This document shows, piece by piece, positions 34,529 through 46,909 of a stretch of DNA of 64,000 nt. The DNA is from Phytophthora sp. 'mugwort' (Eukaryota > Oomycota > Peronosporomycetes > Peronosporales > Peronosporaceae), in assembly GCA_033558025.1 (NCBI GenBank), contig JAUCEF010000014.1, positions 1,922,001-1,986,000 of the forward strand. Reading direction: 5' to 3'. The position numbers were made by a program, and so were the translations under genes. A model generated the notes under the pieces. That model was given only the letters and a program-made list of their open reading frames with translations. It had not been told where the DNA came from and did no database searches. Numbering within the stretch: position 1 is the stretch's first letter; each line of letters begins with the position of its first letter.

Positions 34529-35044
34529 CTAAGACGACCCAGTCGTCGTCGTCGTCGTCGTCGGGACCGACCTGGCGTCCGGAAACATGAGCTTGTAAGC
34601 ACCGTAGACGGCCAATATACCGGCACCAGCGCCAAGGGTGACAAAGGCGAACTTTTTAAGACGAGGCCACGACTTCGGGTTCTTCTTCACCGTCTCAGCC
34701 ATCGTAGCCGATAGCTTGGTAATTGCTTCATCACTAACGTGGGCCGACGCTTTGGCACGAGTAGCCATCATGAGAGCATCCCTCGTAAGCTTCTCGTCAC
34801 CGTTAGCATGCATGGCCGCTTTGAGCGCCTTCGTCATCAGCATGTCCTCCTTCGTCTTGGAGACAAATTTACCCATGATACCGGCAACTTTCTCATTTGA
34901 GACGGTCCCGCCAGCCTGCGACCGGAGACGACGGGCCTCGGTAGTTTCAGCGTTGAACACATCAAACTTCTCGGCACTGGCCAATTGAGAGCAGCTCGCC
35001 ACGAACGTGGCCACGAGCAGAGCGAGAAAGACGGCGAAGCGCAT
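34529..35044 (-). CDS. RXLR-type secreted effector candidate with C-terminal membrane segment
   Basis: This 171-residue protein starts with a clear signal peptide (1-24, MRFAVFLALLVATFVASCSQ then LASA as cleavage site). An R-x-L-R motif, RRLR, is at 38-41, in the window where oomycete host-translocation motifs occur. A classical dEER is not present; an acidic phrase (GDEK, 82-85) is all that is seen. The middle part is helical and Lys/Ala/Met-rich. Residues 132-154 (FAFVTLGAGAGILAVYGAYK...) form a glycine-rich transmembrane segment, and the protein ends in seven threonines (162-168) encoded by a CGT/ACG microsatellite. Such proteins are secreted during plant infection and act inside host cells; the target is unknown. 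The frame is intact with an ATG start, and the gene is isolated among repeats. Confidence 0.8.
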   Translation of the reverse strand: MRFAVFLALLVATFVASCSQLASAEKFDVFNAETTEARRLRSQAGGTVSNEKVAGIMGKFVSKTKEDMLMTKALKAAMHANGDEKLTRDALMMATRAKASAHVSDEAITKLSATMAETVKKNPKSWPRLKKFAFVTLGAGAGILAVYGAYKLMFPDARSVPTTTTTTTGSS

Positions 35045-35778
35045 CGTGAAAACTGGAATGCCAACGAATAAGTAGATTCAGGAATGACCCTTTATCAGAG
35101 TGGGCCGTTTCGTTTGTCCGTCCGTCCCATCAACAAGTCCCATCAACAAGCGTTAGCTACTGGTATGATGTTGTGAATCATTGCTGAATACAACTTGAAG
35201 CCAACGACCAGGGAATGAAAGCCGGATAGCGTTATCTTGCGCAAATCAGAAGATAATAGGAAGCGTGGGCACGAAAGCCGAATCCCCGTCCGGAAGTGAT
35301 CAAGTCTCAGGATCACAACGAGGAAACGTCTTGATTCAGGACCTGTATAGTATTGGTATTACAGTATTCTTTGAGCAGCGTTGAGATGAATCAATCGTCA
35401 GACTCGTATTCATTGGGTAGGGTCAGAGCGTGAGAACAAGACGGCTGAAACTCAATACCTTTATTTAAACTAAATAATTAAAGTAGCTTACAAAAATCAT
35501 TGATATTTGTTAGTTTCCTCCTTCAATCGTCAAAGCCTCTTGACTGTGGGAATATCAGGCGCTTTAGTCTACCATCATCAAACATAGTTTCCGTCCGTCC
35601 GTCTGTTACGCTTATGTCCAGTTTATCCTGCTGCATTGACTAAAACTAGCGAAGTTGGAAAAGAGCGTTGCTGTCGGACGGAAACGCATGCTGATTACCA
35701 AGACTCTGGAGGCGAACAAACGTCAGCGCATCGGCGGTTTCGCAGGCTACTGCCCCCCATAACAGCGTGTGTGTGTGT
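35045..35778. other. upstream region of the effector candidate, no gene seen
   Basis: A direct repeat TCCCATCAACAAG (two copies around 35126-35153) and AT-rich stretches are visible. No open frame of substance. Confidence 0.45.
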
Positions 35779-35801
35779 GGGGGGGGGGGGGGGGGGGGGG
35801 G
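35779..35801. repeat. G23 homopolymer after (GT)n
   Basis: Twenty-three consecutive G residues follow a (GT)6 tract. This is the longest of several G runs on the plus strand. Confidence 0.9.
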
Positions 35802-35889
35802 CTCGTGGAGTTCAGGCGTGCGTGGACCAAGCTGCGAAGACGGTCCAAGCTGCGAAGACGGGTGGTCTTCAATGCCACCCACGACCGGC

Positions 35890-37020
35890 CTGGATAATCG
35901 CTATCGTTACATTAAGCCTGGGGGGACCCAAAGGAGGAAGAAGGTATCGACTTCCTCCTCGGCGAGGAAGCCGTCCTCGATTTCATCGGCACCAGTACGG
36001 ACGCAATAGACTCGGGTGTCCCAGGTGCGACTAATTCGGGACCTTTTGTATGATATGTATGATATTGAGTATGCCCTCTTCCTACATGTGTATGCTGGAC
36101 TAATATGCGCTGAGGGTGTCGATAGTCTCACGCAAGGCAGTGACATCGGTACTAGAGGACATTGCGCAGCTCACGTTGATCAAGGACATGGACACGGACG
36201 TGGTCGTGCCCGAAGGGTTGACAGCGGAGACGGTGGGGGAGATGATTGCTGCAGGTGCGAACAGTATGGTGAAACGGTATGAGGAAGGGGTAGGATACTA
36301 ACTATGCTTGCAGTGCTAACAGGAACTGTGAGTGCCGGTGGTCTCACTCAAGGCAGAGGCCCAGGTGCTGGAGGACGTGGCGCCGCCAGCGCACATAGTG
36401 GTGGTGGAGACCGCGGACACGGCTTCGGACGGAAACGCACACAAGAGGCCGATGACGCGAACATACATGTAGATGTGTTGTACGTAGATAGCAGTGATCG
36501 CTGTCGACACGGAAGACGGCGCACAGGATACGGTCGAGATGCTTGTCACAGGTGCGAGTGGTGTGAGACAGTGTGGATGGTGTTCGACACTAACAATGCG
36601 TTCTTGTGCAAATAGGATCTGTACGTGCCAGTGGCCTCAAACACGCGGCAGCGCAGCTACCCCACGTAGTGGTGGCCAAGGATGTGGACACGGATGCGGT
36701 CGTGCGGGAGGGCTCGGCGAAGTGATGGGACGATTTGATGTCGTAAACGTGGAAAGCAGCGATGCTGCTGTCGATATGGTGAGGCGACGATAACAGGTGC
36801 AAATGACGGATAAGATGTGTCGAAGGTCGTGGGGTGCGTGGACGAGCTGGAGAGGTCAACGCCGGACGTGATGGAGCTGGTGCAAGACACGCTGGACCTG
36901 ACGGAGTTGACGAAATTGGTGCGGGACGTAGCAGAGCTGCTGAGTTTGGTGGAGGACTTGGTGGAGCTGATGAAAGCTGTGGAACAATTGGCGACGTCGC
37001 GAACGCGATATTGCAGCTGA
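35890..37020 (+). pseudogene. unknown gene with repeated exon-like units
   Basis: Short open stretches recur on the plus strand with similar wording. One reads GIDFLLGEEAVLDFIG (35940s). Another reads VTSVLEDIAQLTLIKDMDTD then VVPEGLTAETVGEMIAAG (36125-36255). Related but more broken versions lie at 36335-36470 (QVLEDVAPPAHIVVVE) and 36605-36720 (HVVVAKDVDTDAVV). Between them are AG-ended spacers with branch-point-like CTAAC. The last piece (36817-37020) is a leucine-rich heptad-like segment (DLTELTKLVRDVAELL...). I infer a multi-exon gene made by exon duplication, now damaged or with introns I cannot place. No family is recognised. The last segment is copied, inverted, at 37.84-38.04 kb. Confidence 0.35.
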
Positions 37021-37843
37021 TGATGTTGACTGTGGAAAATCAACCACATATATATGCATAAATGTCGATTAATGTATGTGTAAAAGTTAGAATCTAGATG
37101 TGTAGATATACAAAGGGTGGCAGGCTGCCTTCCGGCTACATTGTGCTTCTACTTCGCGCACCAATCTCCAGCGTTTACAGAACGGCTGTGCACATGTTGT
37201 GCGATGTCTTGGACAGAATAAAGAGGTCGAGACCAGGACGCGGGCGCGCTTCATTGCTCTAAGTTCTCTGGATACCACCAACTTGGCGGTTTCTTCAAAC
37301 CAAAATATATTTGTGAAGACGATTGTAGCATTACACGTTGGAGGTTGGAACGATAGTGCTACGTCGCGTACGTCAGCCATATTAGCGTCACCTTGTTGAG
37401 CATGGGTAGAGCTCTAATGTGCCGTTTCATGATAGTGTTTGAAAGCGCACAAAGCTCACCTCGAAGTTCAACACTGATGCATGCAAAGACGTTAGTAGTT
37501 AAAGCCACTTGAGCTAGAACGTTACCGATTCCTGCACAACATCCAGAAAGACATCATCGTGCTTTAATGGGCCAATGGCCTCAATCATCGCAGCAATACC
37601 ACGCGGAAGTATCTCACCAGGATTGTACGGCGTTCGGCCAGCTAGTTGGTGAATATCTCTTACATTTACATCCCCAAAAAATCATATTCATCTTCCGGGC
37701 CGCTTCAGCCTGCGTGTATGGGTAATGGATCCGGCTGATCACAGCAGCCGTACCGCGAGCTCGACCGCTGTGTCCGTCGCGTATTAAACGGACTTCATCA
37801 GCTCCATCAAGTCTTCCATGATCCTCTCGAACTCCATCACCTG

Positions 37844-38313
37844 CTATACGGCTGTTACGAGCTTCGCCGATTTCTCCACAGCTTTCATCAGATCCACCAA
37901 GCCCTCCACCGACCTCATCATCTCTGATACGTCCTGCACCACCTTCGTCAACTCCGTCAGATCCGGCGAGTCCTTCACCAGCTCCATCACGTCCGGCGTT
38001 GACCTTTCCAGCTCGTCCACGCATTTTCCACGACATTCGCTACCTCCAGCATGTCCTGAACGGCCGTCGATAGCGGTGCCACGACGTTGGGTAGCTCCGG
38101 CGAGTCCTGCTCGACCATCGTCGAGTATTGCGCCACCGTCACCAACTCCGACAGATACCGCGCCGCCACGTACTGTGCTGATACGTCCAGCGCGATCATC
38201 AGCAACTTCGCCACGCCCCCGTATAGGAGCGCTACCTTCTTGGGCGTTACCGCTTTTTTGTTTTCTTCCCCTCCGAAAAATTCCTTTACGGTGGCGCTTT
38301 GCCAAAGAAACAT
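37844..38313 (-). pseudogene. unknown helical protein related to the 36.8-37.0 kb segment
   Basis: From the ATG at 38313 a 108-residue frame reads as a soluble helical protein (VALLYGGVAKLLMIALDVSA, then DSPELPNVVAPLSTAVQDML) and stops at 37987. In the overlapping frame the sequence CVDELERSTPDVMELV and DLTELTKVVQDVSEMM continues to about 37844. This is closely similar to the inverted copy at 36830-37000. Either a frameshift or an unrecognised intron joins the two. Family unknown; the heptad-like leucines suggest a coiled coil. Confidence 0.35.
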
Positions 38314-40209
38314 GGCGGAAAGTTCGCTAAAGTATTTCCATATGTGCGTTTGAGACTAGTTAGGCGTAACTGTAGATCCCGTGGAGTACGCTTGGACCTG
38401 GCCATCCGGCGTGCTACGTAGATCTATGTTACCCGCAGACCTTCACGCTCAAACTCGCAAGCAATCTGAACCAGAGATTTATCCTCCCAGTCGTGGAAGC
38501 TAGTCCGCATAGTTGATAGTGATCCGATGTATCTATCTTGACAACAGTATGCATTCAGGTGCACGTATGGATATCATTTGGAGTTACTATGGTAACACGA
38601 CTGACGCGCAAGCAGGATAGCATCAGGATGGGAAATGACAATGTTATGCTCCCAATAAAACAAACGACTCGATATCTTACCATTCCATCGTTTTTAACAC
38701 ATCTTTCAGATTGGTAGAAACAAAAACAGGTACAAGAAAACCTGTAATATATGCAAAAGGGCGCTCCCAGCGCCCTTTCAGAGGCGTAATTTTCACCGTG
38801 TTTTGGAAAACATCGTAAAGGGCGCTTTTTGACCCCTTTACCACGAAAGGGTTAAAAAGTATATGTTGTATGTATAGGAACGCGAGTTCCGAGTACTTTG
38901 CGGTGGCCTGCATCTGTGTTGAGCGATTGAGTCGTGACCTTGGGAGACAACCGGACAAACACTGCAATTGGTACGCCCTGCCGGCAAGCAGACGCGAACG
39001 AAGATTGGCTCCATGAACATGTTTGGAAAGAATATTTATACTGATACCGCATACTCTCACGTGTAGTAGCGGACGAGTCTTGTTCGTTAGCGCAGCTACT
39101 GTTAGAGCCTCTAGGCAATGTATCTGACCATCCTGACGCTGGGACAGTAATTGAGAGAGCTGAAAAGCCGAATGGTTTCGGTCTGAAAATTGGGCTCAGT
39201 TGAGCGACGAAATTTCTGCGGTGTGAAGGCATATCTGCAGTCGCACTCGATTATTCGCGCGTAGGTAGATGGAGTGGTCGGGGTTGACGACATTGTGAGC
39301 TTGTTGTCGTAACTTACCAAATGAGATAAAAACATTTTGACGAGACAGACCAGGGCAATCGCTGCCAGCATGAGCGAACGATCCCGGTCGTAGAACTTAT
39401 CCGTATTAATGCACACTCCAGTTTGTGATAACCCTCATGAGTGATATTCCGGTGGCTCCCATGGGTTTGCATCAGCGCTGGAAGTTTTGTTCTTAACTAG
39501 CAAGACGAAGCTTGTAAGGCGTAGCGAGTTTACAATCATATCCCCAGTAGGCCTTGGGAGGACTTTTATATAGGGCGATGATTTTGATAGCATTTTTAGC
39601 ACGTTAAATGCACCTCAATAGATTTCTGTTGTTGATGCGATTTGACGGAAGACTTATATAGACAGAACACTGAAATTCTGTTCTGGATGGACATAATAGG
39701 AGATTCACAAGCTAAGATGCAGGTGGCACACAAAATATCTGTGTGCCACAAAGATAAGAAGCAGGGACTTCGTAGAGCCAGCGGGTGGGCGACGACGATC
39801 CATCCATCCCGCGGCCCGCTAAGTCCCTACCACACCATACTGCAAAACACCAGCAAGCAGGCAAGCGACAGCACCGCGGCCTGCCTCGGCTGGCAAGGCG
39901 GTACATCGGCGTACGGGCTAACGGTGGAAACTAGCGCGGCGTGCCTCAGTCGCGGCACGGCCGGCAAGGCGACGCATCGGCAGACTCGGCAAACCTTGCG
40001 CGGATGTGCGTAGGCGACCGGTAATACTGGCCTGTGCGGAGCAAGTTGAAGGGGCTCGTCCTCTGTACGGCTCTAGCTGAAGGCCAGGATTGCGTGGTGT
40101 CTATGCGCATTCCGCGCCACATGAGGCAAGACAGACGTCACTATGTGTCTTAAAAAACATAGTTGTGACATATATGAATGAAAATTTCGAACCCCCTATG
40201 CATTAGTTT
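38314..40209. other. no convincing gene; hairpins and possible transposon end
   Basis: The stretch holds the palindromic cluster at 38756-38856 and short frames without recognisable domains (for example 39111-39416 minus and 39642-40013 plus). Confidence 0.4.
38756..38856. repeat. cluster of inverted repeats ending in TTAA
   Basis: AAAGGGCGCT-CCC-AGCGCCCTTT forms a perfect 10-bp stem (38756-38778). The decamer AAAGGGCGCT recurs at 38817, and CCTTTACCACGAAAGG forms another stem before TTAA (38852-38855). Read on the minus strand, TTAACCCTTTCGTGG resembles the end of a piggyBac-type element, but no opposite end was found. Confidence 0.5.
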
Positions 40210-40772
40210 TTACTTCTCTTCCTTTGCCTCCGCCTCGATGTAAGCGTGCTCAACGTGACGGCGCTTACGTTGCCTGTACTTCTTGATCTCACCCGATGGC
40301 AGGTTTTCGGCGGGCTCTAGTGTAAGCTCCCATGATGTAAGGAGCAGGGTCTTGCCATTGACGCGAACGTCATCCAAAATCCTACGCATCTGGTAGGTTG
40401 GACAGACACTAAGGTCGACGTCAGCCGGCAACACCCACTCTGCCTCGCTAGCATCGTCGCCATGAAGCGCCGCCTCGATGAGACGAGCCTTGGTGATGCG
40501 CGCTTGAGGTACCGCGTCGAGCAACTGCTTGATTGTGCGTCCGGTATCTGCGGTCGGTTCGCTGACGTGAGTCCCCAAGTCCTCAAATAACGAGCCGCAG
40601 ACTCATCCAATCTCCCCCACTCACGCAGTTGAAGGTGCTGCTCGCACCAGTCGAAAATGCCTTGGAAGTGGTGGGAGGTGCTTGTCCGGAGCTTGAGGTC
40701 GCCATAAGGAGTAGATGAAGTGAAGAAAGTTTGAAAATGCGACTGTTGAAGCGAAAACAGAGTTGGTTTCAT
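40210..40772 (-). pseudogene. protein with a C-terminal chromodomain-like segment, one frameshift
   Basis: A frame from the ATG at 40772 (HFQGIFDWCEQHLQLREWG...) passes by a shift near 40570 into the frame 40578-40210, which ends with the stop at 40210. The C-terminal part reads YQMRRILDDVRVNGK, then SWELTLEPAENLPSGEI and KKYRQRKR. This follows the chromodomain pattern: Y-x-V-x-x-I-L-D, conserved W, E-P-x-x-N-L. The usual WKGY is degraded. It follows the MULE transposase on the same strand, about 100 bp downstream, so it could be the element's second gene or its C-terminal part. Function is inferred as histone-tail or chromatin targeting. Confidence 0.5.
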
Positions 40773-40864
40773 TTGTAGTATTTAAAGATAAAAAAACGGA
40801 TGCGAATGTGCAATAATCGGTATATTTTTTGTTATCGCACGGTGTCACACACCTCATTCAGTAC

Positions 40865-42720
40865 TTAGGGCGTGGCCTTGTTGCGCCGCGGACGACCAGC
40901 AGGAATATGGGTGCTTGAATTGCGCGTCAGACGTCGTTTCGAGGTGCTGAACCGGTTGACGAGGGCCCGATTACCGTCCAAAACGATGTGGTACTTGACC
41001 TGTAGAGCAAAGAGGACGTGAATGCAGATGGCAAATTTGAAGTCGTACTTGCATCCGCAAGTAAGCTTGCTCACATCCACATGCCAGCTACCCTCTGGTT
41101 GTCCTTCAAGCTCCATTCGGGCATAGTTGGCTCCCATCTGAGCCAAGACAGGAGCTAACTCTCGACTGCGACCCAGCTTAGGTAAGTATACCAGCTCACA
41201 ACCGCGTGACAGTACACGAACTTCGTCCGGGTTTCGGGATACCAACAACAACTCGATGCTTGATCGGTTTGGCGATAGATCCTGAATAAGTTCGAGGCGT
41301 CGAAAGTTGGTCACCCGTGCCTTCAACTGCTGCGAAGCCTGGGGCACCTCCTTGAACGATCTTGGCCTCACTGACTCGTGTCCACAGCAGTCAGCAAGGA
41401 GACGGATATGGGTTCCAATTTGAGCTGGTACGGAGCGTGTAATCGCGCTTGATCAAGCGGTTAAACTTCTCCACGGGGTTGTTTGTGGTCGCGAAACCAC
41501 CTGGCGTGTGAAAACACTACCAACGATGAAACTCACTCGTCAACACGCTCGTAAAGTAGTTCGAAAAGGCCGCCAGCTGTGTGTCACGTGATCACCTCGC
41601 AAGACCGGTTACAACCAGTTCGTCATACACTTGCTTGCAAGCGGCAAAATGCAGATCATAAATATATCTTCCACTACCTGTTCACACAAGAAACTTAGTA
41701 GACCTTTGAGACTCTCTTGAACCTTGGCCATAACGTGATAGAAACACATCAGATACTCAAAGTCGAAATCCACTCCAAACACTTGGTGGACGACATTTAG
41801 TTGGGCGGGTTCAGCATCCGCCATCATGTACTTAACCAACAACTGCTGCGTGGTCACAACATGGTAAATCTTGCGGAGCGCAACAAGTGCCTTCACGTAA
41901 AGCACTTCCAGCCGCTGAGACATAATAAACATTACCACCAGGTGGAACGACCGTGCCCGTCCGAACGCCACAGACAATGACAGGATACGCCAGTTCGTTC
42001 AACTTAACGTATCATCCATGTGAAACACGAAAGAAGTGGGATCACGAGGGGCGTTACGCAACAAACATTTGATTGTTAGACCAACTAGAAATGGGTTCTC
42101 GTCGGAGCCGTTTCTAACATCTGGCTGGTCCTGTTAATTGCGCTGCCATCCGAATGAGAATGTGCGCCTCCGAAACTGCAGGCCCGAACTCCAACTGGTC
42201 GATCTGGTCCAATAAAATTCGTCGTAGTTGTCTTTGCGATGCAGTTGCTTCTTGATGAAATTGCTGATGAACCACTGCACCTGGCGCAAGTTTGCATCTC
42301 GGCCTCCGTCAAAACAAATCGCTGAGCCATTCCGCGGTGGATGCATGCTGGCTTCAACTCGTGCGACGCCATTTCGCGCCCATAGTCCTTGAGTCGGGGA
42401 GTGAGCTTCAGTTTCCTTGGATCGCGGATGGGGGTTTCGTGGGCACCAGACTCCATGATGGACACTTGGTTCTTGGCAGGTAAGCACCTTACCAACCCAC
42501 GGACACGCATCAAATAAGGCGTACCGGCCTGGCATGTCTCCGAAGAGCATAGCAGCAACTGGTAGCGCATCTTATGCGGTCTTAAAAACGTGCAAATAGA
42601 GCACGGAACCGGCTGACTCTTCACGATGATGGAGACTTCATGTTTTCCATGAGCAGCTGGGCATCCTCGCGGGCCTTGTCGTTGCAAACAGTTTTCCACT
42701 GGTACTTCGAGGATATCTTG
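40865..42720 (-). pseudogene. MULE-type (Mutator-like) transposase, decayed
   Basis: The minus strand from about 42700 begins with a segment like the N-terminal part of oomycete MULE transposases (CTFLRPHKMRYQLLLCSS). Frameshifted helical parts follow. The frame 41977-41609 contains RSFHLVVMFIMSQRLEVLYVKAL, MADAEPAQLN and FEYLMCFYHVMAKV, matching the central MULE DDE domain (the second catalytic Asp would lie in MADAEPAQ). The frame 41371-40865 carries a SWIM-type zinc finger (LTCGCKYDFKFAICIHVLFA; CxC...CxH) and ends in a basic tail. Stops and shifts separate the parts. Terminal inverted repeats were not found. Confidence 0.78.
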
Positions 42721-45415
42721 GGTGCGGCGGAGGGCTTCAGGGGTTGCGCTGGGGGCTTGTATTTCCGAGAAAGAAGGGAATTGAACAACAGCAATGTAGT
42801 TTCTTAAGGCTGCCTTCTATTAATTCTGTTAGGTGATTGGTAGACATGAGTCGATAAACGCATTAGTGATTCGCTAAATTCGAGTGGCGTGGAAATTCCC
42901 GGATTTGTTGTGTTGTAGCCAGTCTCAGTGTGCCACGCGTTTGGTAGTGTGGTGGATCGTACAATTGATGTAAACCACGTACGCATATTGTGCTGTCACA
43001 TACTATGTGTGCTGAACCGTTTATTAGTGTGTTTTACAGGTTCTGTCTTTTGGATGTACACTGACGGTACAGTATGGGATAACTAAGGTATTGCCAGAGT
43101 GGTATTGTAGTGTGCCGCATAAACTGTTCATTCACTAATTATTTGACGCATGCATTTTCCTGATTTACGATAAACTGTTGAAGAAAACAGAAAAAAAAAC
43201 GCTTGAAAATCTACTCCGGCTAAAAGTCTGCATGCCAGCGGCCCAATTACTGCTGTACCTTATTTCGCGTTGTTTGAGGTTTACAACCACATTCTTATAG
43301 TGCAAAGTCTATGGCAATACCCAGTTGTGAGCATTTGCGCGAGGTTGGCCGAAACGTTGATACATGAGTCGAACGAGGCAAATTCTTGATCATGGGTAAG
43401 TTGGAACAGGAAATGATAGCACCTATGGTATCTCGCTGGAAGCGCTGGAGTGTTAACAGCCCCTCAACACCTGGCTTTCTATCGACCCATCAAACGATCA
43501 AGGCCCACCACGGTGGTATCAAAGTCGTCGCATCGGACTTTAACAATGGCCCAACAGGGACAGTGCTCACGGCGTTATACCTCATATCTGTTATACAATG
43601 CTGTTGTCAACATGCCCGCTTTGCACAGACTATTGTGAACGAACGACTCCATTTTGGCAACAATGACGATTTTACATCATTTTACTTTTGCTGTTATTAG
43701 ACTGTTTAGACTCTCTCTTCCGATATCATCGGTGGTGATAGCACTGCGTATCTCACAGATATAAGCAATTGCCGCACAATTTTGACTCGCCGCTCCTAAA
43801 ATATCGCGTTTAACAGCTCCAAAGCAATGGCTCAATTGGTAATCTTGCAGGATGCGCCGTCAGCAACATGAGGGCACAAAGGTAGATTACGGTATTTGAA
43901 TTGATTCACCTGGTACCTGAAACTCGTCTCTAGAATCGTTTTCTCTCTAACAGGAAGGATAAGTAGACGTGAGCCCATTAAGCCCATTAACACAGCCCGA
44001 CTTAATTATGGATCGCTTCGACATGCACTAAATAACCGGTCGCAGCTTGACGCATTGCTCATGCTTCAAATGGAGTCGACCTGTTCGAGACCGTATACCC
44101 GCTGTCATCATCCACCGAAGCGCTGACAGTTGCCGCGCTTACTCTTACCGGCAAACTGGTTTTGTCGATGGCGCTGCAGTGGATCCCGATGCGACGGCGA
44201 CCATGTCGCATAGGCAGCACTGACAAGACATGACCTAAATTCAGCCGACTTTTTCACTTTTAACAAGCTCACATACACTCTTCTCCCAACAACCAGACCG
44301 AGCGCTGTGATGGCCGTTTGGGCAACAGTTTGAGGTCGAAGATGGCAAAATGGCTTTTCAGGAATATGTAATCGGCTCAGTTGCAGGTTGCCGTCTATCT
44401 GAAGCGAGTAATGTTTTTTGAGTGGAGCGTCGCGTTTTTGCATGGTGTTACGCTTTACAATCAAGTACAGGATCTGGCGGTAGGTATTATCCGTGTGAGA
44501 TGGTTGGGGGCGCTGTAGGAGACGGCCATTGAAACCCTTTCCTTAGCTTCGATACATTTCATCTGGTTCATGCATTATTCATCTTCCAATGAAAGCTCTT
44601 TTCATCGTGTTGAATATCTGTGACAGGGTTTTCAACACGAGATTCTTTTGCTACCGACATACTAATCTGAACAACTTCCAACTCTAGCAACAGATTTCTG
44701 GTAGATTTTATGATGACAGGTCATTCAGTATTTCCGCGAACGATTTAATTAGCACCATCGACGAAATATGGGCTTGATGAACGTTTGGGATCAAAAATAT
44801 GACGCTGGAGATGGAGCGCCTGCCATCGAGATTGGTACCTCCTTGTACGTTGCGTCGCCCAATCCACCTCCATACGTGATACCATGTTCGCGGGTCATTT
44901 CAGGTAGCATAAGATCCGATTATCAGCTCGCGAGTGCTGCACGCCTGGGTTCTCAGACAGTTACTGTGGTGGATTCTGGGTTAAGCCAGCTTCCGCCGTC
45001 AGACATGAAACCCAAGGACTTAACGAACAGACAGTGAGCGCCCTGGCCCAATCATGTTAATCACAGACGAAGTCGTGCGTGACTCTGGTGCATCAAGGTC
45101 AGTACGCTTCGTTGGCGATGGCAGATCCAGACATCTGGATCTGACCAAATTTTCATGGATCTTGTAGAGCAGGCCGCCAGAGATCCAAGTGGAATCTCTG
45201 GATGTCTTGCACGTTACCTTTCATGCTGCCATCAGCTTGAAAGTTTTATACTTCATTGAGAAGGATAGATGGTGACGACTGTCCATACCTCTCACTTTCA
45301 ATCTGCTAGTTACATCAGAAACATTACCAATACACTAGGCTACAATTTTCCAGCAGGATCGCCACCTGCCCTGCCCTGTGTTTGGATTTGTTTCAACTTC
45401 CGGAAAACAGCACAG
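42721..45415. other. no convincing gene
   Basis: Only short frames such as 43386-43700 (+), 44108-44464 (-) and 44768-45037 (+) are present, with no recognised domain. Composition is AT-richer than in the host genes. Confidence 0.4.
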
Positions 45416-46909
45416 TTACGTCACCACGAATACATGTAGTGATGCAGAGAAAAAAACATGCCACAACGGTATACTGTAAGGGAACGGTATACCGTTGTGG
45501 CTACATCTCCGTCTGCTTCTCGACCGTCCAAGGCGACTACGTCTTAGTAATTTATTGTCCACCGGCTTAACGTTCTGCTGCCCAAACCGTTCTGCCACGT
45601 CATCAATGCACCATGTTGGCTTAATCGTGGGCGGTCGAACTGCAACGGCGTGGTCGATCTCCATTCCCAAGATGAACTTCGTTGGTCCGTCTTGAGAGCG
45701 TTCTTGACACCTCCTTCATCTCATGGATCTCATCGCCCATCTTGGTATGTTATCGCCGTAGCGACGGACAGGCATCAAACCGTTCTTAGAACGCTTGATG
45801 TAGACCCACCGCGGCTCTTTAAGCCGTTCCATAGGAAACCACAGTGAATAGTCTTGTTCATGACACTCGTCAGTCCCTAGATGATCTTGTTCAGCCAACG
45901 CTTATAATCCATAGCGTTCTCAATACCAAAGGTTGCCTCCATGCTGCACGGCCCTTCAACTATTTGTTAAGGAATGCTATGTCAGCGTTCACTGTTCGAT
46001 GTGGTACTCATATGGCGTGCAGACGGAACGAACAACTCGGATCGAGTTCATGCTAGCGACCAGAGGGTCCACCTTGAAGAAGTCAACTCCATACCCCTGC
46101 TTGAACTCTTTTCCACTAACCGTGTTTTGTACACTCCCATACACCGTTCTTGCCATCTTATTTGCAAATACACATCTGTATCCAGTGGTACGGTTGACCG
46201 TTCTTCTTTGATCCAGCGTCCAGGTACCGCCCCTCTCGTGTGAAATCAGCTCAGCGCCAATGGCATCACGCCACTGCATTGTGCCATCACTATACACGGT
46301 ATCATTCGTATGCTGGAACATCAGATAAAGAATGTCGCCGTACTCACAGTCCCCGATCACCACTCTGTCCAAATAGTAAGCAATGCCTTCTCCACGATGT
46401 AGTGGTTCATCCGTTCCGCCACTACGTTCTGCTGAAGCTGTACAGTACGGTTCGTTGGTGCATGATACGGTTCAGGGCACAAAACTTCGCCACCTCCTTG
46501 TTCACAAACTCCGTTTCGTTGACCGATCGCATGCACATAATGCGTTCTCATAACTGCTTTTATTTGCGCCATGAATCTTCACCTTGGCGCCCACCACCAC
46601 ACACCGTAAGTAGGCGTCCACGAATATCGGGATATAGTTGGCACCACCCTTCAAGTGTTTCTGCGTCGGTTCCACCACGTCCGTGTGGACTAGCCCAGAA
46701 TGCGCGGTGTCTTCGAATTGGAACGAGGTGGGAACGTTGCCACCGTCTGCATCCGCCGCATAATATATGGAACAGTTGGACCACATCCGGAAGACCGTTC
46801 GTGGTACGCTATATCCGAGCTTAAGCACACTTGCATGTGGGCCTGAGGCAGGTGTGCAAATAGTCCCACTGGTTATCAGCCACGGCGCACGGGACGAATC
46901 GTACTTCAT
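45416..46909 (-). pseudogene. Ty1/copia pol fragment: integrase to reverse transcriptase
   Basis: Reading left on the minus strand: HTDVVEPTQKHLKGGANYI (integrase core start, first Asp, about 46700), NVVAERMNHYIVEKA (integrase NGVAERxN block, about 46430), WRDAIGAELISHERGGTWTL then KEFKQGYGVDFFKVDPLVAS (start of copia RT, 46270-46060), YIKRSKNG (about 45800), and GMEIDHAV...RYIDD-like WCIDDVAERFGQQN (45670-45580). This order matches copia pol. Many frameshifts are present. Gag, protease and RNase H are not seen on this strand. Confidence 0.75.

Noticed and set aside
35767..36009. Poly-glycine protein reading through the G23 run
   Set aside because: The frame is created by the homopolymer and has no other protein-like features.
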